DNA of 64,000 bases. It comes from WHSW01 sp963842795. GTDB taxonomy: Bacteria > Actinomycetota > Thermoleophilia > Solirubrobacterales > 70-9. Shown here piece after piece: positions 1-9,619 of this stretch; position 1 is the stretch's first letter; each line of letters opens with the position of its first letter. The stretch is from the NCBI GenBank assembly GCA_963842795.1, contig CAWJHV010000013.1:62001-126000 (forward strand), given 5' to 3'. The notes under the pieces were generated by a model. It saw only the letters and a list, made by a program, of their open reading frames with translations, did no database searches and was not told the origin of the DNA. The translations under genes and the position numbers were made by a program.

Positions 1-40
1 CCTCTACCGTGAGCCCGCCGGCGGGGTGCGGCTCAACGGC

Positions 41-1687
41 ATGGGACGACCGACGCAAACGCCTTCCAAGCGCGCTGCGCGAGCGCGTGCTGCCGCCTGC
101 GGCCTCGCGCTCGTGGTCACCCTCGGGTTCGCCGCAGCCGGCTCCAGCCCCGCACCCGCGGCCCCCGGCGAGCAGCGCCCAAACGTCATCATCGTGCTCA
201 CCGACGACCAGTCGATGGCCGAGCTCACTCCCGAGTCGATGCCGAAGACGACCCGCGCGCTCGGCGACTCCGGGACCACGTTCACCGACAGCATCGTCTC
301 CAGCCCCCTCTGCTGCCCCTCGCGCGCCGGCTTCCTCACCGGCCAGTACCCGCACAACTCGGGCGTCTTCGACAACGAGCCCGGCTACGCGGCGCTCACC
401 GACAAGGGCTCGACCGTCTACTCCTGGCTCCAGGCGGCCGGCTACCGCACCGGCCACATCGGCCGCTACCTGCTCAATTACGACCGCGAGACGCCCCCCG
501 GCGGCGACTGGCAGACCGGCGGCGGTCTCGACCCCCCTCCCGGCCTCGACGACTGGTTCGGATACGTCGGCGCCGCCACGAACTACTACGGCGCCACCTT
601 CAGCGACAACGGCGCCCCGGTGGTCGAGGGCGCGGGCAAGCCCGGCTACACGACCCGGGTGATGAACCACCGCGCGCTCGACTTCATCGGCGGCGCGCAG
701 ACCGACCCGCGCCCCTTCTTCCTCATGCTCGCCCACGTCGCGCCCCACGCCGCCCAGAGCACCGGCCCGGGCCCCTGCGGCGTCGGCGGGCTTCCGATCC
801 CCGACGGCGGCAAGCTCGGCTCGTGGCGGGACGCGCCGCTGCCGAAGCCGCCCTCCTTCGACGAGCGCAACGTCTCCGACAAGCCCGACTGGATCTCGAC
901 CCGCCCGCCGCTCGGCCACACCCGGCGTCAGAACCTGAAGCTCGGCTGGCGCTGCGCCAACGCGAGCCTCTCGACTGTCGACGACGGCGTCGCCCAGATC
1001 GTCCGCCGGCTGCGCGGCCAGGGCGAGCTCGACCGGACGGCGATCTTCTTCACCTCCGACAACGGCTACCTGTTCGGCGAGCACCGCGTGTTCCTGAACA
1101 AGGTCTACCCCTACGAGGAGGCCCTGCGGGTGCCGCTGCTGGCGCGGGTGCCGACGGGGCTGCTCGGCCGCCGGGTACAGCGCCACGGCCGGCCCGCGAC
1201 CGTCGCCACCCAGGTCGACCAGCTCGACCTGACCGCGACCGTGCTCGACCTCGCCGGCGCCGACCCCTGCACCGCCGCCGGCGATTGCCGCACGCTCGAC
1301 GGCCGCTCGCTGATGCCGCTGCTGCGCGGCCGCAAGCCCGACTGGGCCAGGGGCCGCACCCTCCTGTTCCAGATCGGCCAGAACCGGACCTGCGGCGAGC
1401 TTCCCGAGCGCGGGCTGCGCAACTTCTACGACGGGGTGCGCACGAAGCGCTACGTGTACATCGAGCACAACCGGGTCAACCCGGAGACCGGCGCGTGCGA
1501 CCGGCCCGAGTACGAGATGTACGACCTGAAACGGGACCCGTACGAGCTCGACAGCATCGCCGTCGACCCGGCCGCGAAGGCGCCCTCGGCGCGCCAGGCC
1601 GACCTGGCGCGGCGGCTCGCGGTGCTGCGCGACTGCTCGGGGATCGAGGGGCGCGACCCCGCCGGCCCGCGGCCCTTCTGCGACTGA
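41..1687 (+). CDS. Exported sulfatase (arylsulfatase family)
   Basis: Predicted to hydrolyse sulfate esters outside the cell. After an Arg-rich N-terminus comes a hydrophobic segment ending in an Ala/Pro-rich stretch, which fits a Sec or Tat signal peptide. The metal-binding start of the sulfatase fold follows (PNVIIVLTDDQ), then LCCPSRAGFLTGQ. The first Cys of CCPSR is the residue that this family converts to formylglycine. A later TSDNGYLFGEH segment is also typical of the family. At about 550 residues it is normal length. Start choice is open: ATG at 41 gives a clean signal peptide, GTG at 26 is in frame, and the frame stays open to the window edge, so an upstream start cannot be excluded. 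Substrate is unknown. Confidence 0.9.
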   Translation: MGRPTQTPSKRAARARAAACGLALVVTLGFAAAGSSPAPAAPGEQRPNVIIVLTDDQSMAELTPESMPKTTRALGDSGTTFTDSIVSSPLCCPSRAGFLTGQYPHNSGVFDNEPGYAALTDKGSTVYSWLQAAGYRTGHIGRYLLNYDRETPPGGDWQTGGGLDPPPGLDDWFGYVGAATNYYGATFSDNGAPVVEGAGKPGYTTRVMNHRALDFIGGAQTDPRPFFLMLAHVAPHAAQSTGPGPCGVGGLPIPDGGKLGSWRDAPLPKPPSFDERNVSDKPDWISTRPPLGHTRRQNLKLGWRCANASLSTVDDGVAQIVRRLRGQGELDRTAIFFTSDNGYLFGEHRVFLNKVYPYEEALRVPLLARVPTGLLGRRVQRHGRPATVATQVDQLDLTATVLDLAGADPCTAAGDCRTLDGRSLMPLLRGRKPDWARGRTLLFQIGQNRTCGELPERGLRNFYDGVRTKRYVYIEHNRVNPETGACDRPEYEMYDLKRDPYELDSIAVDPAAKAPSARQADLARRLAVLRDCSGIEGRDPAGPRPFCD

Positions 1688-1767
1688 GCCACGACGGGAC
1701 GCGGGCGCCCGGTGAGGCTTGTGTGACGTTCGCGGCGCTCGCGCGGGCGTCGCCGAAGCGCCGCTAG

Positions 1768-1816
1768 CCGAGTGACATCTCAACCACCCGTGGGGTGGTC
1801 AAGATGACTCTCGGCG
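1768..1816. repeat. REP-like palindrome, copy A
   Basis: An imperfect inverted repeat lies in the 271-base gap between the sulfatase and rpoD. The arms CCGAGTGACATCT and AGATGACTCTCGG enclose ACCACCC and GGGTGGT. The same motif recurs at 13911-13956 with compensating differences between the arms. It may act as a terminator between the convergent genes or be an extragenic palindrome family. The rest of the gap is GC-rich and I see no gene in it. Confidence 0.6.
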
Positions 1817-1958
1817 TGTGAGGCGGCGCGAGCGCGCGGATCCCGTGGCGATTGCGTCGCGTGGCGCGCGAGATTAGTCACACGCGCTCGCGTCGCCATC
1901 CGCGCTCGCCCCTCAACGCCAAGACCAGCCCACGCGGCGCCCGCGGGTTCGGCTGAAC

Positions 1959-3125
<1,167 letters not shown>

Positions 3126-3184
3126 TCGCCCGTCCTCTCCTGTTGGGCGGCGCGCCCGCCTCTGCTAGCTGGACGCCGCCGCGG

Positions 3185-3190
3185 ATTATA
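3185..3190 (-). promoter_or_regulatory. Candidate -10 box of the sigma-factor gene
   Basis: Read on the minus strand this is TATAAT, about 60 bases upstream of the TTG start of the sigma-factor gene. No convincing -35 is present at 17-bp spacing, so this is a candidate only. Confidence 0.4.
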
Positions 3191-3227
3191 GGGACGCTCG
3201 GCGGTCGTAGGCCCCTAACCTGTACCG

Positions 3228-4262
3228 ATGGCAACGATCGAGACAGTCACCTCCCCGGATGTCCAGGCCGGCCGCCCGGCCACCACGGTGAGCCTCACCC
3301 GCGTCGGCGTGCGTGGGGTCGAGAAGGTGATCCACGTCGCGGCGGCCCCGGGAAGCGCCGGCGACGAGCGCGGCGGCCGCCTCTACTTCGCCGAGCTCGA
3401 GTGCTTCGTCGACCTGAACCCGGAGCAGGCGGGCGTCCACATGTCACGTTTCGAGGAGGTCGTCAACGAGGCGATCGACGGCGTGGTCCTGGGCGAGACC
3501 CTGCGCGCGGAGGAGCTCGCGGGCGAGATCGCCGAGCAGGTGCGCGAGCGCCAGCGCGGCCTGCGCGCCGAGGTCACGATCGCGGCCCGCTACCCCGAGA
3601 CCCAGCCCACCCCGGTCTCCGAGCTTCGCACGCAGGAGATCTACACCCTGTTCGGCACCGCGGTCGCCTCAGAGCGCGGCACCCGCACCCTGATCGGGGT
3701 CGAGGCCCAGGGGATGACCGCCTGCCCCTGCGCACAGGAGCTGCTCGCCGGACGCGCGCGCGAGCGCCTCGTCGCCGACGGCTTCACCGAGGACGAGATC
3801 GAGCGGGTGTTCGAGGCCGTCCCGGTGGCGACCCACAACCAGCGCGGGATCGGCTCGCTGCACATCGGCCGCCCCGAGGACGTCGAGCTGCCGATCGACG
3901 CCCGCGACCTGCTGCACATCGTCGAGGCCTCGATGAGCTCGGAGATCTACGAGCTGATGAAGCGCTCCGACGAGGCGGCGGTGGTCGAGAAGGCGCACCG
4001 CAATCCGCGCTTCGTCGAAGACGTCGTCCGCGAGATGATCCGCCGCGTCGCCGACGCCTATCCGGATCTCGGCGACGCCGGCTTCGTCCTCGCCCGCCAG
4101 GAGAACCTGGAGACGATCCACCGCCACTCGGTGGTGGCAGAGCGCTCCGGCCTGCGCGCCGAGATCGTCGCCGAGCTCGAGCGCGGCGAGCACTCCCGCC
4201 ACCACACCACCAGGCGCGAGTGGCTCGAGGCGCCCTGCGCCTCGGCCCCCGACGAAGCCTAA
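3228..4262 (+). CDS. folE2: GTP cyclohydrolase FolE2/MptA family
   Basis: Type IB GTP cyclohydrolase converts GTP to dihydroneopterin triphosphate, the first step of folate (pterin) synthesis. The 344-residue protein carries the family signature TACPCAQE with its metal-binding Cys, and a later THNQRG segment with a conserved His. N-terminal VSLTRVGVRGVEK and a C-terminal half with METIHRHS-like order (LETIHRHS) match the family. It is divergent from the sigma-factor gene with about 100 bases between, and its stop overlaps the convergent pgsA stop by 4 bases. FolE2 is the form that does not need zinc, so Zur-type control is possible, but I see no Zur box. Confidence 0.92.
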   Translation: MATIETVTSPDVQAGRPATTVSLTRVGVRGVEKVIHVAAAPGSAGDERGGRLYFAELECFVDLNPEQAGVHMSRFEEVVNEAIDGVVLGETLRAEELAGEIAEQVRERQRGLRAEVTIAARYPETQPTPVSELRTQEIYTLFGTAVASERGTRTLIGVEAQGMTACPCAQELLAGRARERLVADGFTEDEIERVFEAVPVATHNQRGIGSLHIGRPEDVELPIDARDLLHIVEASMSSEIYELMKRSDEAAVVEKAHRNPRFVEDVVREMIRRVADAYPDLGDAGFVLARQENLETIHRHSVVAERSGLRAEIVAELERGEHSRHHTTRREWLEAPCASAPDEA

Positions 4263-4822
4263 GTAGCCGGCTCCGGCGAGCGCTCGGCGCTGTGCTCGTC
4301 GAGCCGCTTCCTGACCCCGAGGAAGTAGTCGACCCCCGAGATCACGGTCATCGCCACCGCCGCGTAGAGCAGCACGTCCACCCACACCGGCGAGGGGTCG
4401 AAGGCGATCAGGGCGAAGATCGCCACCACCTGGAGCAGCGTCTTGGCCTTCCCGAGCCAGCTCGCCGAGATCACCACCCCACGCTCGGCCGCAACGCTCC
4501 GCAGCCCGGTGACCGCGACCTCGCGGGCGATGATGACCATCGCGATCCAGGCGGCCAGCCGGTCGAGCGAGACGAGCGAAACCAGCGCCGCGATCACCAG
4601 CAGCTTGTCGGCGAGCGGGTCCATGAGCTTGCCGAAGGTCGTCACCTGCCGGCGACGGCGGGCGATGTAGCCGTCGAGCCCGTCGGTGAGCGCCGCGAGC
4701 GCGAACACGATCGCCGCGATCACGTCGCCGTCGGGAGTCTCGTCGAGCAGCGCGACCACCAGCACCGGGACCGCGAGGATCCGGACCAGGGTGAGCACGT
4801 TGGGCACGTTGACCGGGAACAT
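4259..4822 (-). CDS. pgsA: CDP-diacylglycerol-glycerol-3-phosphate 3-phosphatidyltransferase
   Basis: Makes phosphatidylglycerol-phosphate, the committed step to phosphatidylglycerol and cardiolipin, in the membrane. The 187-residue protein begins FPVNVPNVLTLVRIL. It has the complete CDP-alcohol phosphotransferase motif DGLDGYIAR...FGKLMDPLADK, with all the Asp residues present, and several membrane helices. It overlaps folE2 tail to tail by 4 bases. Other CDP-alcohol transferases share the motif, but length and the N-terminus fit PgsA best. Confidence 0.88.
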   Translation of the reverse strand: MFPVNVPNVLTLVRILAVPVLVVALLDETPDGDVIAAIVFALAALTDGLDGYIARRRRQVTTFGKLMDPLADKLLVIAALVSLVSLDRLAAWIAMVIIAREVAVTGLRSVAAERGVVISASWLGKAKTLLQVVAIFALIAFDPSPVWVDVLLYAAVAMTVISGVDYFLGVRKRLDEHSAERSPEPAT

Positions 4823-4853
4823 CGCCGCTTCCAGTATCCAGGCTCCGCGACCC

Positions 4854-5555
4854 TCAGGCGCCCGTCAGCCCGCGCGCGCGGGCGATCACCCCGTCGAGCA
4901 TCTCCCGGGTGAGCTTGCCGGTGAACGTGTTCTGCTGCGAGGGGTGGTAGCTGCCCAGCAGCCGGTAGGGACCCACCTCCGCCTCGGCTCCGTGGCCGAA
5001 GCGCGGCCGCGGGCGGGGCGGCGGATGGCCGAGCCCACGCAGGGCGCGCAGCGCCCCGTCCCAGGCGAAGGCGCCCAGGGCGAGCAGCACCCGGGCCTCG
5101 GCCAGCAGCCCGAGCTCCTCCACCAGCCAGGCGAGGCACTCGTCGCGCTCGTCGGGGGTCGGCCGGTTGGCGGGCGGGGCGCAGCGGACCACGGCGGTGA
5201 CGTAGGCATCGCGCAGCTCGAGCCCGTCGCCGCGCCGCTCGGAAGTCGGCTGGCTCGCGTACCCGGCCCGGTGCAGCGCCCCGTACAGCCACTCGCCCGA
5301 GCGGTCGCCGGTGAACATCCGCCCGGTCCGGTTCGCGCCGTGGGCCGCCGGCGCCAGGCCGACGATCACCAGCCGCGCCTCCGGGTCGCCGAAGCCGGGC
5401 AGCGGCCGGGCCCAGTAGGCCTCGCCGCGGTAGCGGCGAGGCGGATCGGCCGCGACCTGCTCCCGCCAGTCGACCAGGCGCGGGCAGCGCGCGCAGGCGA
5501 CGACCCGCGCGGAGAGGCGCTCGATCGCGGCGGCTTCGGCGGGATCGCGGGGCAT
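4854..5555 (-). CDS. Uracil-DNA glycosylase, family 5 (UDGb type)
   Basis: Removes uracil and other deaminated bases from DNA and carries a 4Fe-4S cluster. The motif GLAPAAHGANRTGRMFTGD is the family-5 signature (GLAPA rather than the GEAPG of family 4). The second active-site motif is HPSQQNTFTG. Cluster cysteines are in ACARCPRL, VVRCAPP and DECLAWL. The frame is open to 5621, but the Met at 5555 (MPRDPAEAAAIERL) is preferred because it leaves a 22-base divergent gap before the next gene and the extra residues look uncoded. Confidence 0.88.
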   Translation of the reverse strand: MPRDPAEAAAIERLSARVVACARCPRLVDWREQVAADPPRRYRGEAYWARPLPGFGDPEARLVIVGLAPAAHGANRTGRMFTGDRSGEWLYGALHRAGYASQPTSERRGDGLELRDAYVTAVVRCAPPANRPTPDERDECLAWLVEELGLLAEARVLLALGAFAWDGALRALRGLGHPPPRPRPRFGHGAEAEVGPYRLLGSYHPSQQNTFTGKLTREMLDGVIARARGLTGA

Positions 5556-5577
5556 CGACCCCCGATAGGGTGCCGCC

Positions 5578-6174
5578 ATGCTGACGGTCTCGCGTCGCGG
5601 CTTCCTCGCCCTGGGCGGCACCGGCGCCGCCGTGCTCGCCGGCTGCGGCGGCGAGGTCGACCCGCGGGCCGAGGGCGACGATCCGGAGCTGCTCGACGCA
5701 GCGCTCGAAGCCGAGGCCGGGCTCGAGGCCGCCTACGGCAACCTCTCGGGCGGTGCGGTGGCGGCCGGAGCCGGGGCCGAGGTCGTCAAGCGCAGCCGCG
5801 ATGCGTCGGCCGAGCGCCAGCAGGAGCTCGGCCGCCTCGGCGCCGGCGAGCCGACCGGCGACGGATCGACCGCCGCCGCCGGGACGGGGCTCGAGTCCGT
5901 CGAGCCGGCGGCCAACGCGGCGATCGCCGCCTACCGCGAGGCCGCCCGCCTGCTCTCGACCACCGAGGGGCGCTCGACGACGATGGGCTTCCTCGCCCAG
6001 GTGGCGGCCGAGCTGGCGGCGATCCGCGGCCTCTTCGGCGCCGACCAGGCCCCGGAGGCGTTCGTCACCGGCGGAACCGAGAAGCCGTTCGAGGCGGCGG
6101 CCGAGGAGACGACCACCACCTCCACCACCTCCACCTCGACCACCGACAGCACGACGAGCACCGACGAGCAATGA
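5578..6174 (+). CDS. Exported ferritin-like lipoprotein
   Basis: A 198-residue secreted protein of unknown role. The N-terminus SRRGFLALGG is a twin-arginine signal and LAGC is a lipobox, so it is probably exported folded and lipid-anchored. The body is helical and Ala/Glu-rich, like ferritin-like helical bundles, and the C-terminus is a Thr/Ser-rich low-complexity tail. Its stop overlaps the start of the next gene (ATGA), which also encodes a ferritin-like protein, so the two are probably co-translated and may work as a pair. Metal-ligand residues are less clear here than in its neighbour. Confidence 0.72.
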   Translation: MLTVSRRGFLALGGTGAAVLAGCGGEVDPRAEGDDPELLDAALEAEAGLEAAYGNLSGGAVAAGAGAEVVKRSRDASAERQQELGRLGAGEPTGDGSTAAAGTGLESVEPAANAAIAAYREAARLLSTTEGRSTTMGFLAQVAAELAAIRGLFGADQAPEAFVTGGTEKPFEAAAEETTTTSTTSTSTTDSTTSTDEQ

Positions 6175-6842
6175 CCGAGGCCGCCCGGACACGAAGGGAC
6201 GCGATCCGCCGCGGCACGGTCGCGGCGGCGGCCCTCTACGCCGTCGCCGCCACCCGTCCGAGCCTTGCGGGCGCCCAGTCCTCTGCCGACGACGACCTGC
6301 GCGACTTCCTCGTCGAGGCGATCGGACTCGAGCAGATCGCCGCGCTCGCCTACTCGACCGCGAGCCAGGCGAACGAGATCGACGCCAAGCTCGGCGGGAT
6401 GCTCGAGGACTTCGGTGGCCAGGAGGAGGCGCATGCCAGCGCCCTGCGCAGCGCGATCGACGAGATCGGCTTCGACCCGCCGGACCAGCCCGACTCACCG
6501 TCCGACACCACCGTCTTCAACGACGTCGAGGGCCTCGACGCGGACGCCGCGAAGAACCTCTCCGACCTGCTCTCAGAGCTGCAGGGGCTCAAGGGGCGCG
6601 GCCCGCTGCTCGAGTACCTGGCGAAAGTCGAGGAGGCGCAGCTCGACTACTACCTCGGCCAGGCCCCGGTCCTCGACAGCGAGGACCTCTCGACCACCAG
6701 CGCCGAGATCGCCGGCTGCCAGGCCGAGCACCTGGTCGTCCTGCGCGAGCAGCTCGGCGACCCGCCGCCGAAGGCGCTCGCCGCGGCGTCGGAGCGCATC
6801 CGGTCGGCGAGCGCAGCCGCGGGCGACGCCGCCGACGAGTGA
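6171..6842 (+). CDS. Exported ferritin-like domain protein
   Basis: A 223-residue protein with an Arg-containing signal (RTRRDAIRRG followed by an Ala-rich hydrophobic stretch ending SLAGAQS). The mature part fits a four-helix ferritin-like fold. Acidic and His residues are placed as carboxylate ligands in VEAIGLEQIA, QEEAHASAL, KVEEAQLDYY and CQAEHLVVL. This points to a di-iron or other metal-binding exported protein; the function is not known. It overlaps the upstream ferritin-like gene by 4 bases and the downstream thioesterase by 4 bases, so this is a translationally coupled cluster. Confidence 0.75.
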   Translation: MTEAARTRRDAIRRGTVAAAALYAVAATRPSLAGAQSSADDDLRDFLVEAIGLEQIAALAYSTASQANEIDAKLGGMLEDFGGQEEAHASALRSAIDEIGFDPPDQPDSPSDTTVFNDVEGLDADAAKNLSDLLSELQGLKGRGPLLEYLAKVEEAQLDYYLGQAPVLDSEDLSTTSAEIAGCQAEHLVVLREQLGDPPPKALAAASERIRSASAAAGDAADE

Positions 6843-7342
6843 GCTCCGCGCCCGAGCCGCGCCCGGTCTCCGCCTCGCGCTCGGAGCTGATCCGCTGGAT
6901 GGGCGTTCAGGACGCGAACGCGGCCGGGTTCGTGCACGGCGGGGTCGTGATGAAGACCTGCGACGAGGCGGCCGCGATCGCCGCGATCCGCCACTGCGGC
7001 CGGCGCGTGGTCACGGCCGGGGTCGACCGGCTGATCTTCGTCGAGCCGATCGCGATCGGCGAGCTGCTCACCTGCCGGGCGACCGTGAACGCGGCCTGGC
7101 GTACGTCGATGGAGGTCGGGGTCCGGGTCGAGGCCGAGGATGCGCCAACCCGCGCCCGCCGCCACACGACAACCGCTTACGTGACCATGGTCGCCCTCGA
7201 CGAGGACGGGCGGCCGTGCCCGGTCCCGGACGTGATCGCCGAGACGCCGGACGAGGAGCGCCGCCTGCGCGAGGCTGAGCTGCGGCGCGCAAACCGCCTC
7301 GCCGAACGCGACCAGATCCTCGGGGCGCGCGAGCGCGGTTAG
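6839..7342 (+). CDS. Acyl-CoA thioesterase, hotdog fold (YciA/BFIT-like)
   Basis: Predicted to hydrolyse acyl-CoA in the cytoplasm. The 167-residue protein shows the hotdog acyl-CoA hydrolase pattern: ELIRWMGVQDANAAGFVHGGVVMKTCDEAAAI, with the catalytic Asp/His region GxVHGG, then TAGVDRLIFVEPIAIGELL and a central strand with VRVEAED. The GTG start overlaps the stop of the ferritin-like gene (GTGA); an internal ATG at 6899 would remove the first strand. It ends 4 bases into the convergent channel gene. Substrate chain length cannot be told. Confidence 0.85.
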   Translation: MSSAPEPRPVSASRSELIRWMGVQDANAAGFVHGGVVMKTCDEAAAIAAIRHCGRRVVTAGVDRLIFVEPIAIGELLTCRATVNAAWRTSMEVGVRVEAEDAPTRARRHTTTAYVTMVALDEDGRPCPVPDVIAETPDEERRLREAELRRANRLAERDQILGARERG

Positions 7343-7980
7343 AGCCCCGAACGCCCGCCGATCGCATCGCTGATCCGGCCGCCGAACACCAGCAGGCCGA
7401 TCCAGATGAACGGGCAGATGCTGGGATCGACGACGGCGACCGGGATCGAGAGCAGGAACGTCCCGCTGACGACGAACGCCGCCGGGCCGAGGAATCGTCG
7501 CTCGTACTGGCGCAGGTCCTCCTCGACCATGTCGTGGCGGAAGGCGTAGAAGACCTGCGCCGTGAACGCGAGGCTGATCCCGGCCAGGTTGAGCGCGTAG
7601 ATCGTCACCCCGGCGGTCGTGTCGGAGTAGTGGCCGAGCAGCTCGGCGCTGAATGGGACCAGCGCGACCAGCGCCAGGTAGATGAGGTTGAGCGCGATCA
7701 GGCGGGTGTTGAAGCGGATGACGGAGCCGTAGAAGCGGTGGTGCGCGAGCCAGATCGAGCCAAGCACGGCGAAGCTGAAGAAGTAGGCAACGAAGTCCGA
7801 GCTGCGGTCGCGCAGCGCAGCGCCGACGTCGTCGACGTCCGAAGGGACCTCGAGCGCCAGGACCAGCAGGGTGATCGCGATCGCGAACACGCCGTCGGTG
7901 AACGCGAGCACCCGGGCGAACTCGACCTCCGATTCGCCACGCTGGTGCGTCTGCTGAATTCGCTCCCTGTGCGTCGCCAC
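7339..7980 (-). CDS. TMEM175-family potassium channel (DUF1211)
   Basis: Bacterial TMEM175 homologues are six-helix, K+-selective channels. The 213-residue protein has six hydrophobic segments. The first helix carries the signature FTDGVFAIAITLLVL (usually FSDGVFAIAxT), and the LAHHRFY segment in helix 3 is also conserved. The Ser-to-Thr change in the signature is conservative. It is transcribed away from the glycosyltransferase gene and convergent with the thioesterase. Channel activity is inferred from family only. Confidence 0.83.
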   Translation of the reverse strand: MATHRERIQQTHQRGESEVEFARVLAFTDGVFAIAITLLVLALEVPSDVDDVGAALRDRSSDFVAYFFSFAVLGSIWLAHHRFYGSVIRFNTRLIALNLIYLALVALVPFSAELLGHYSDTTAGVTIYALNLAGISLAFTAQVFYAFRHDMVEEDLRQYERRFLGPAAFVVSGTFLLSIPVAVVDPSICPFIWIGLLVFGGRISDAIGGRSGL

Positions 7981-8057
7981 CTGATGCGATTACTGGCCCC
8001 GGGGCGTCGACCCTGCCGTCGCAGCCGATCTTTCGGCTCTACTGTGGGCGACCCGCG

Positions 8058-8834
8058 ATGCCCTCCAGCGACAGCAAGCTGCGCAAGCTCGCAATCGTCC
8101 CCGCCTACAACGAGTCGGGGATGGTCGGCCGAGTGGTCCGCGACCTCCACCGCGAGGCGCCGGGCTTCGACGTGCTCGTGGTCGACGACGGCTCCACCGA
8201 CGCGACCGCGGTCGAGGCCGAGGCCGAGGGCGCGATGCTGATCCGCCACCCCTACAACCTGGGTATTGGCGGAGCCGTGCAGTCGGGCTACAAGTACGCG
8301 CTGCGCAACGACTACGACGTCGCCGTCCAGGTCGACGGCGACGGCCAGCACAAGCCCGAGTACCTGCCGAAGATGCTCAAGAAGCTGCAGACCGGCGGCG
8401 AAGCCGACATGGTCTACGGCAGCCGCTTCCGCGGCGACCCCGGCTACAAGGTGCCGTTCGGCCGCCGGGCGGGCAACATGATCTTCTCGGTCGTGCTCAC
8501 CGCGCTCACCCGGCAGAAGATCACCGACCCGACCTCGGGCTTCCGGATGACCAACCGCCGCGGGATCGAGCTGTTCGCCCGCGACTACCCCCACGACTAC
8601 CCCGAGGTCGAGGCGCTGCTGATGCTCCACGCGCACCATCTGCGGATCCACGAGGTGCACGTGAAGATGAACGCGCGCGGCTTCGGCGACAGCTCGATCG
8701 ACTACCCGCGCAGCGCCTACTACATGGTCAAGGTCCTGCTGGCGCTGTTCGTCGGCCTGTTCCGGCGCCGCCCGACGCCGGTCGAGGCGACCGGCGAGGA
8801 GGAGCCGGGAGTGGGGCCGGCGGTGGAGGCCTGA
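8058..8834 (+). CDS. Family-2 glycosyltransferase (dolichol-P-mannose synthase-like)
   Basis: Transfers a sugar from a nucleotide donor, probably to a polyprenyl phosphate or envelope glycan. The 258-residue GT-A domain shows IVPAYNESGMVGRVV, VVDDGSTDAT and VDGDGQH (the DxD-type metal site), then YGSRF and DPTSGFRM. It is followed after 2 bases by a DUF2304 membrane protein; GT2-DUF2304 pairs are common in bacterial glycan loci. Another GT2 gene lies just beyond on the other strand. The target glycan is unknown. Confidence 0.88.
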   Translation: MPSSDSKLRKLAIVPAYNESGMVGRVVRDLHREAPGFDVLVVDDGSTDATAVEAEAEGAMLIRHPYNLGIGGAVQSGYKYALRNDYDVAVQVDGDGQHKPEYLPKMLKKLQTGGEADMVYGSRFRGDPGYKVPFGRRAGNMIFSVVLTALTRQKITDPTSGFRMTNRRGIELFARDYPHDYPEVEALLMLHAHHLRIHEVHVKMNARGFGDSSIDYPRSAYYMVKVLLALFVGLFRRRPTPVEATGEEEPGVGPAVEA

Positions 8835-8836
8835 GC

Positions 8837-9619
8837 GTGCGCTCCCGCGTGCTCTGGATCGCACTCGCCGCCGCCCTGCTGCTGAGCCCGGGCACGGCCC
8901 TCGCCGACACGCTGCAGGTGACGAGCGAGGCCGAGGAGGGGCCCGGGTCGCTCGCCGAGACGATCCTCGAGGCCGGGCCCGGCGACACGATCGAGTTGCC
9001 CGCGGGCACCTACCTGCTCGCCAACGGCGACACCCTGATCGAGCAGCAGAACGTGCTCCGCGGGGCCGGCGTCCAGCAGACGACGGTGATCCCGAGCGGC
9101 GGCGGCGATGCGCTCAGCCAGATCAGCTACTCGGGGCTGACCGTCGGGCCGGCGAGGCAGGCCGACGCCGACCAGGGCTCGCAGATCGAGACCCAGGCCC
9201 AGATCGTCGCCCTGATCGCGACCCTGGCGATCTTCCTGCTGATCCTCGAGCTGGTCCGCCGGCGGCGGCTGGTCGAGCGCTACGCGCTGCTGTGGATGGG
9301 CGCGGCCGTGATCCTGCTCGTGCTCGCGATCTGGACGGACGGCCTCGACGTGCTCGCCGACGCGATGGGGATCCAGGAGCCCGCCAATGCGATCTTCATC
9401 CTCGCCTTCGGCACCGTCTTCCTGCTCTTGCTGAACTTCTCCGTCGCCACCTCGCGACTCTCCGAGGAGACCAAGATCCTCGCCCAGGAGACCGCCCGGC
9501 TCGAGCAGGAGCTGCGGGTGGCGCGAGGGGAGATGCCGAGTGCGAACGGCGACTCAGCCGCGGCGGGCGCCGACAAGCCGGGAGACGATCGCCCAGTAGG
9601 CACCGAGGACAGCGCCTAG
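8837..9619 (+). CDS. DUF2304 membrane protein with an added secreted-type N-terminus
   Basis: The C-terminal half (from about residue 120) is a DUF2304 protein with three hydrophobic segments (QIVALIATLAIFLLILEL, YALLWMGAAVILLVLAI and IFILAFGTVFLLLLNF) and a cytoplasmic coiled coil. The first 110 residues are unusual: a signal peptide (LAAALLLSPGTALA) and a piece resembling the first turns of a right-handed beta-helix (EEGPGSLAETILEAGPGDTI, LPAGTYLL). GTG start 2 bases after the glycosyltransferase stop. Its last 66 bases overlap the convergent glycosyltransferase. Role is probably assisting the upstream GT2. Confidence 0.75.
   Translation: MRSRVLWIALAAALLLSPGTALADTLQVTSEAEEGPGSLAETILEAGPGDTIELPAGTYLLANGDTLIEQQNVLRGAGVQQTTVIPSGGGDALSQISYSGLTVGPARQADADQGSQIETQAQIVALIATLAIFLLILELVRRRRLVERYALLWMGAAVILLVLAIWTDGLDVLADAMGIQEPANAIFILAFGTVFLLLLNFSVATSRLSEETKILAQETARLEQELRVARGEMPSANGDSAAAGADKPGDDRPVGTEDSA

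Noticed and set aside
4686..6170. Long frame upstream of the ferritin-like gene
   Set aside because: It is antisense to the uracil-DNA glycosylase and overlaps the lipoprotein gene; only the part from 6171 is protein-like.
6090..6174. Thr/Ser repeat at the end of the lipoprotein gene as a DNA repeat
   Set aside because: It is low-complexity coding sequence (a Thr-rich tail), like that at 56040-56217, not a mobile or regulatory repeat.
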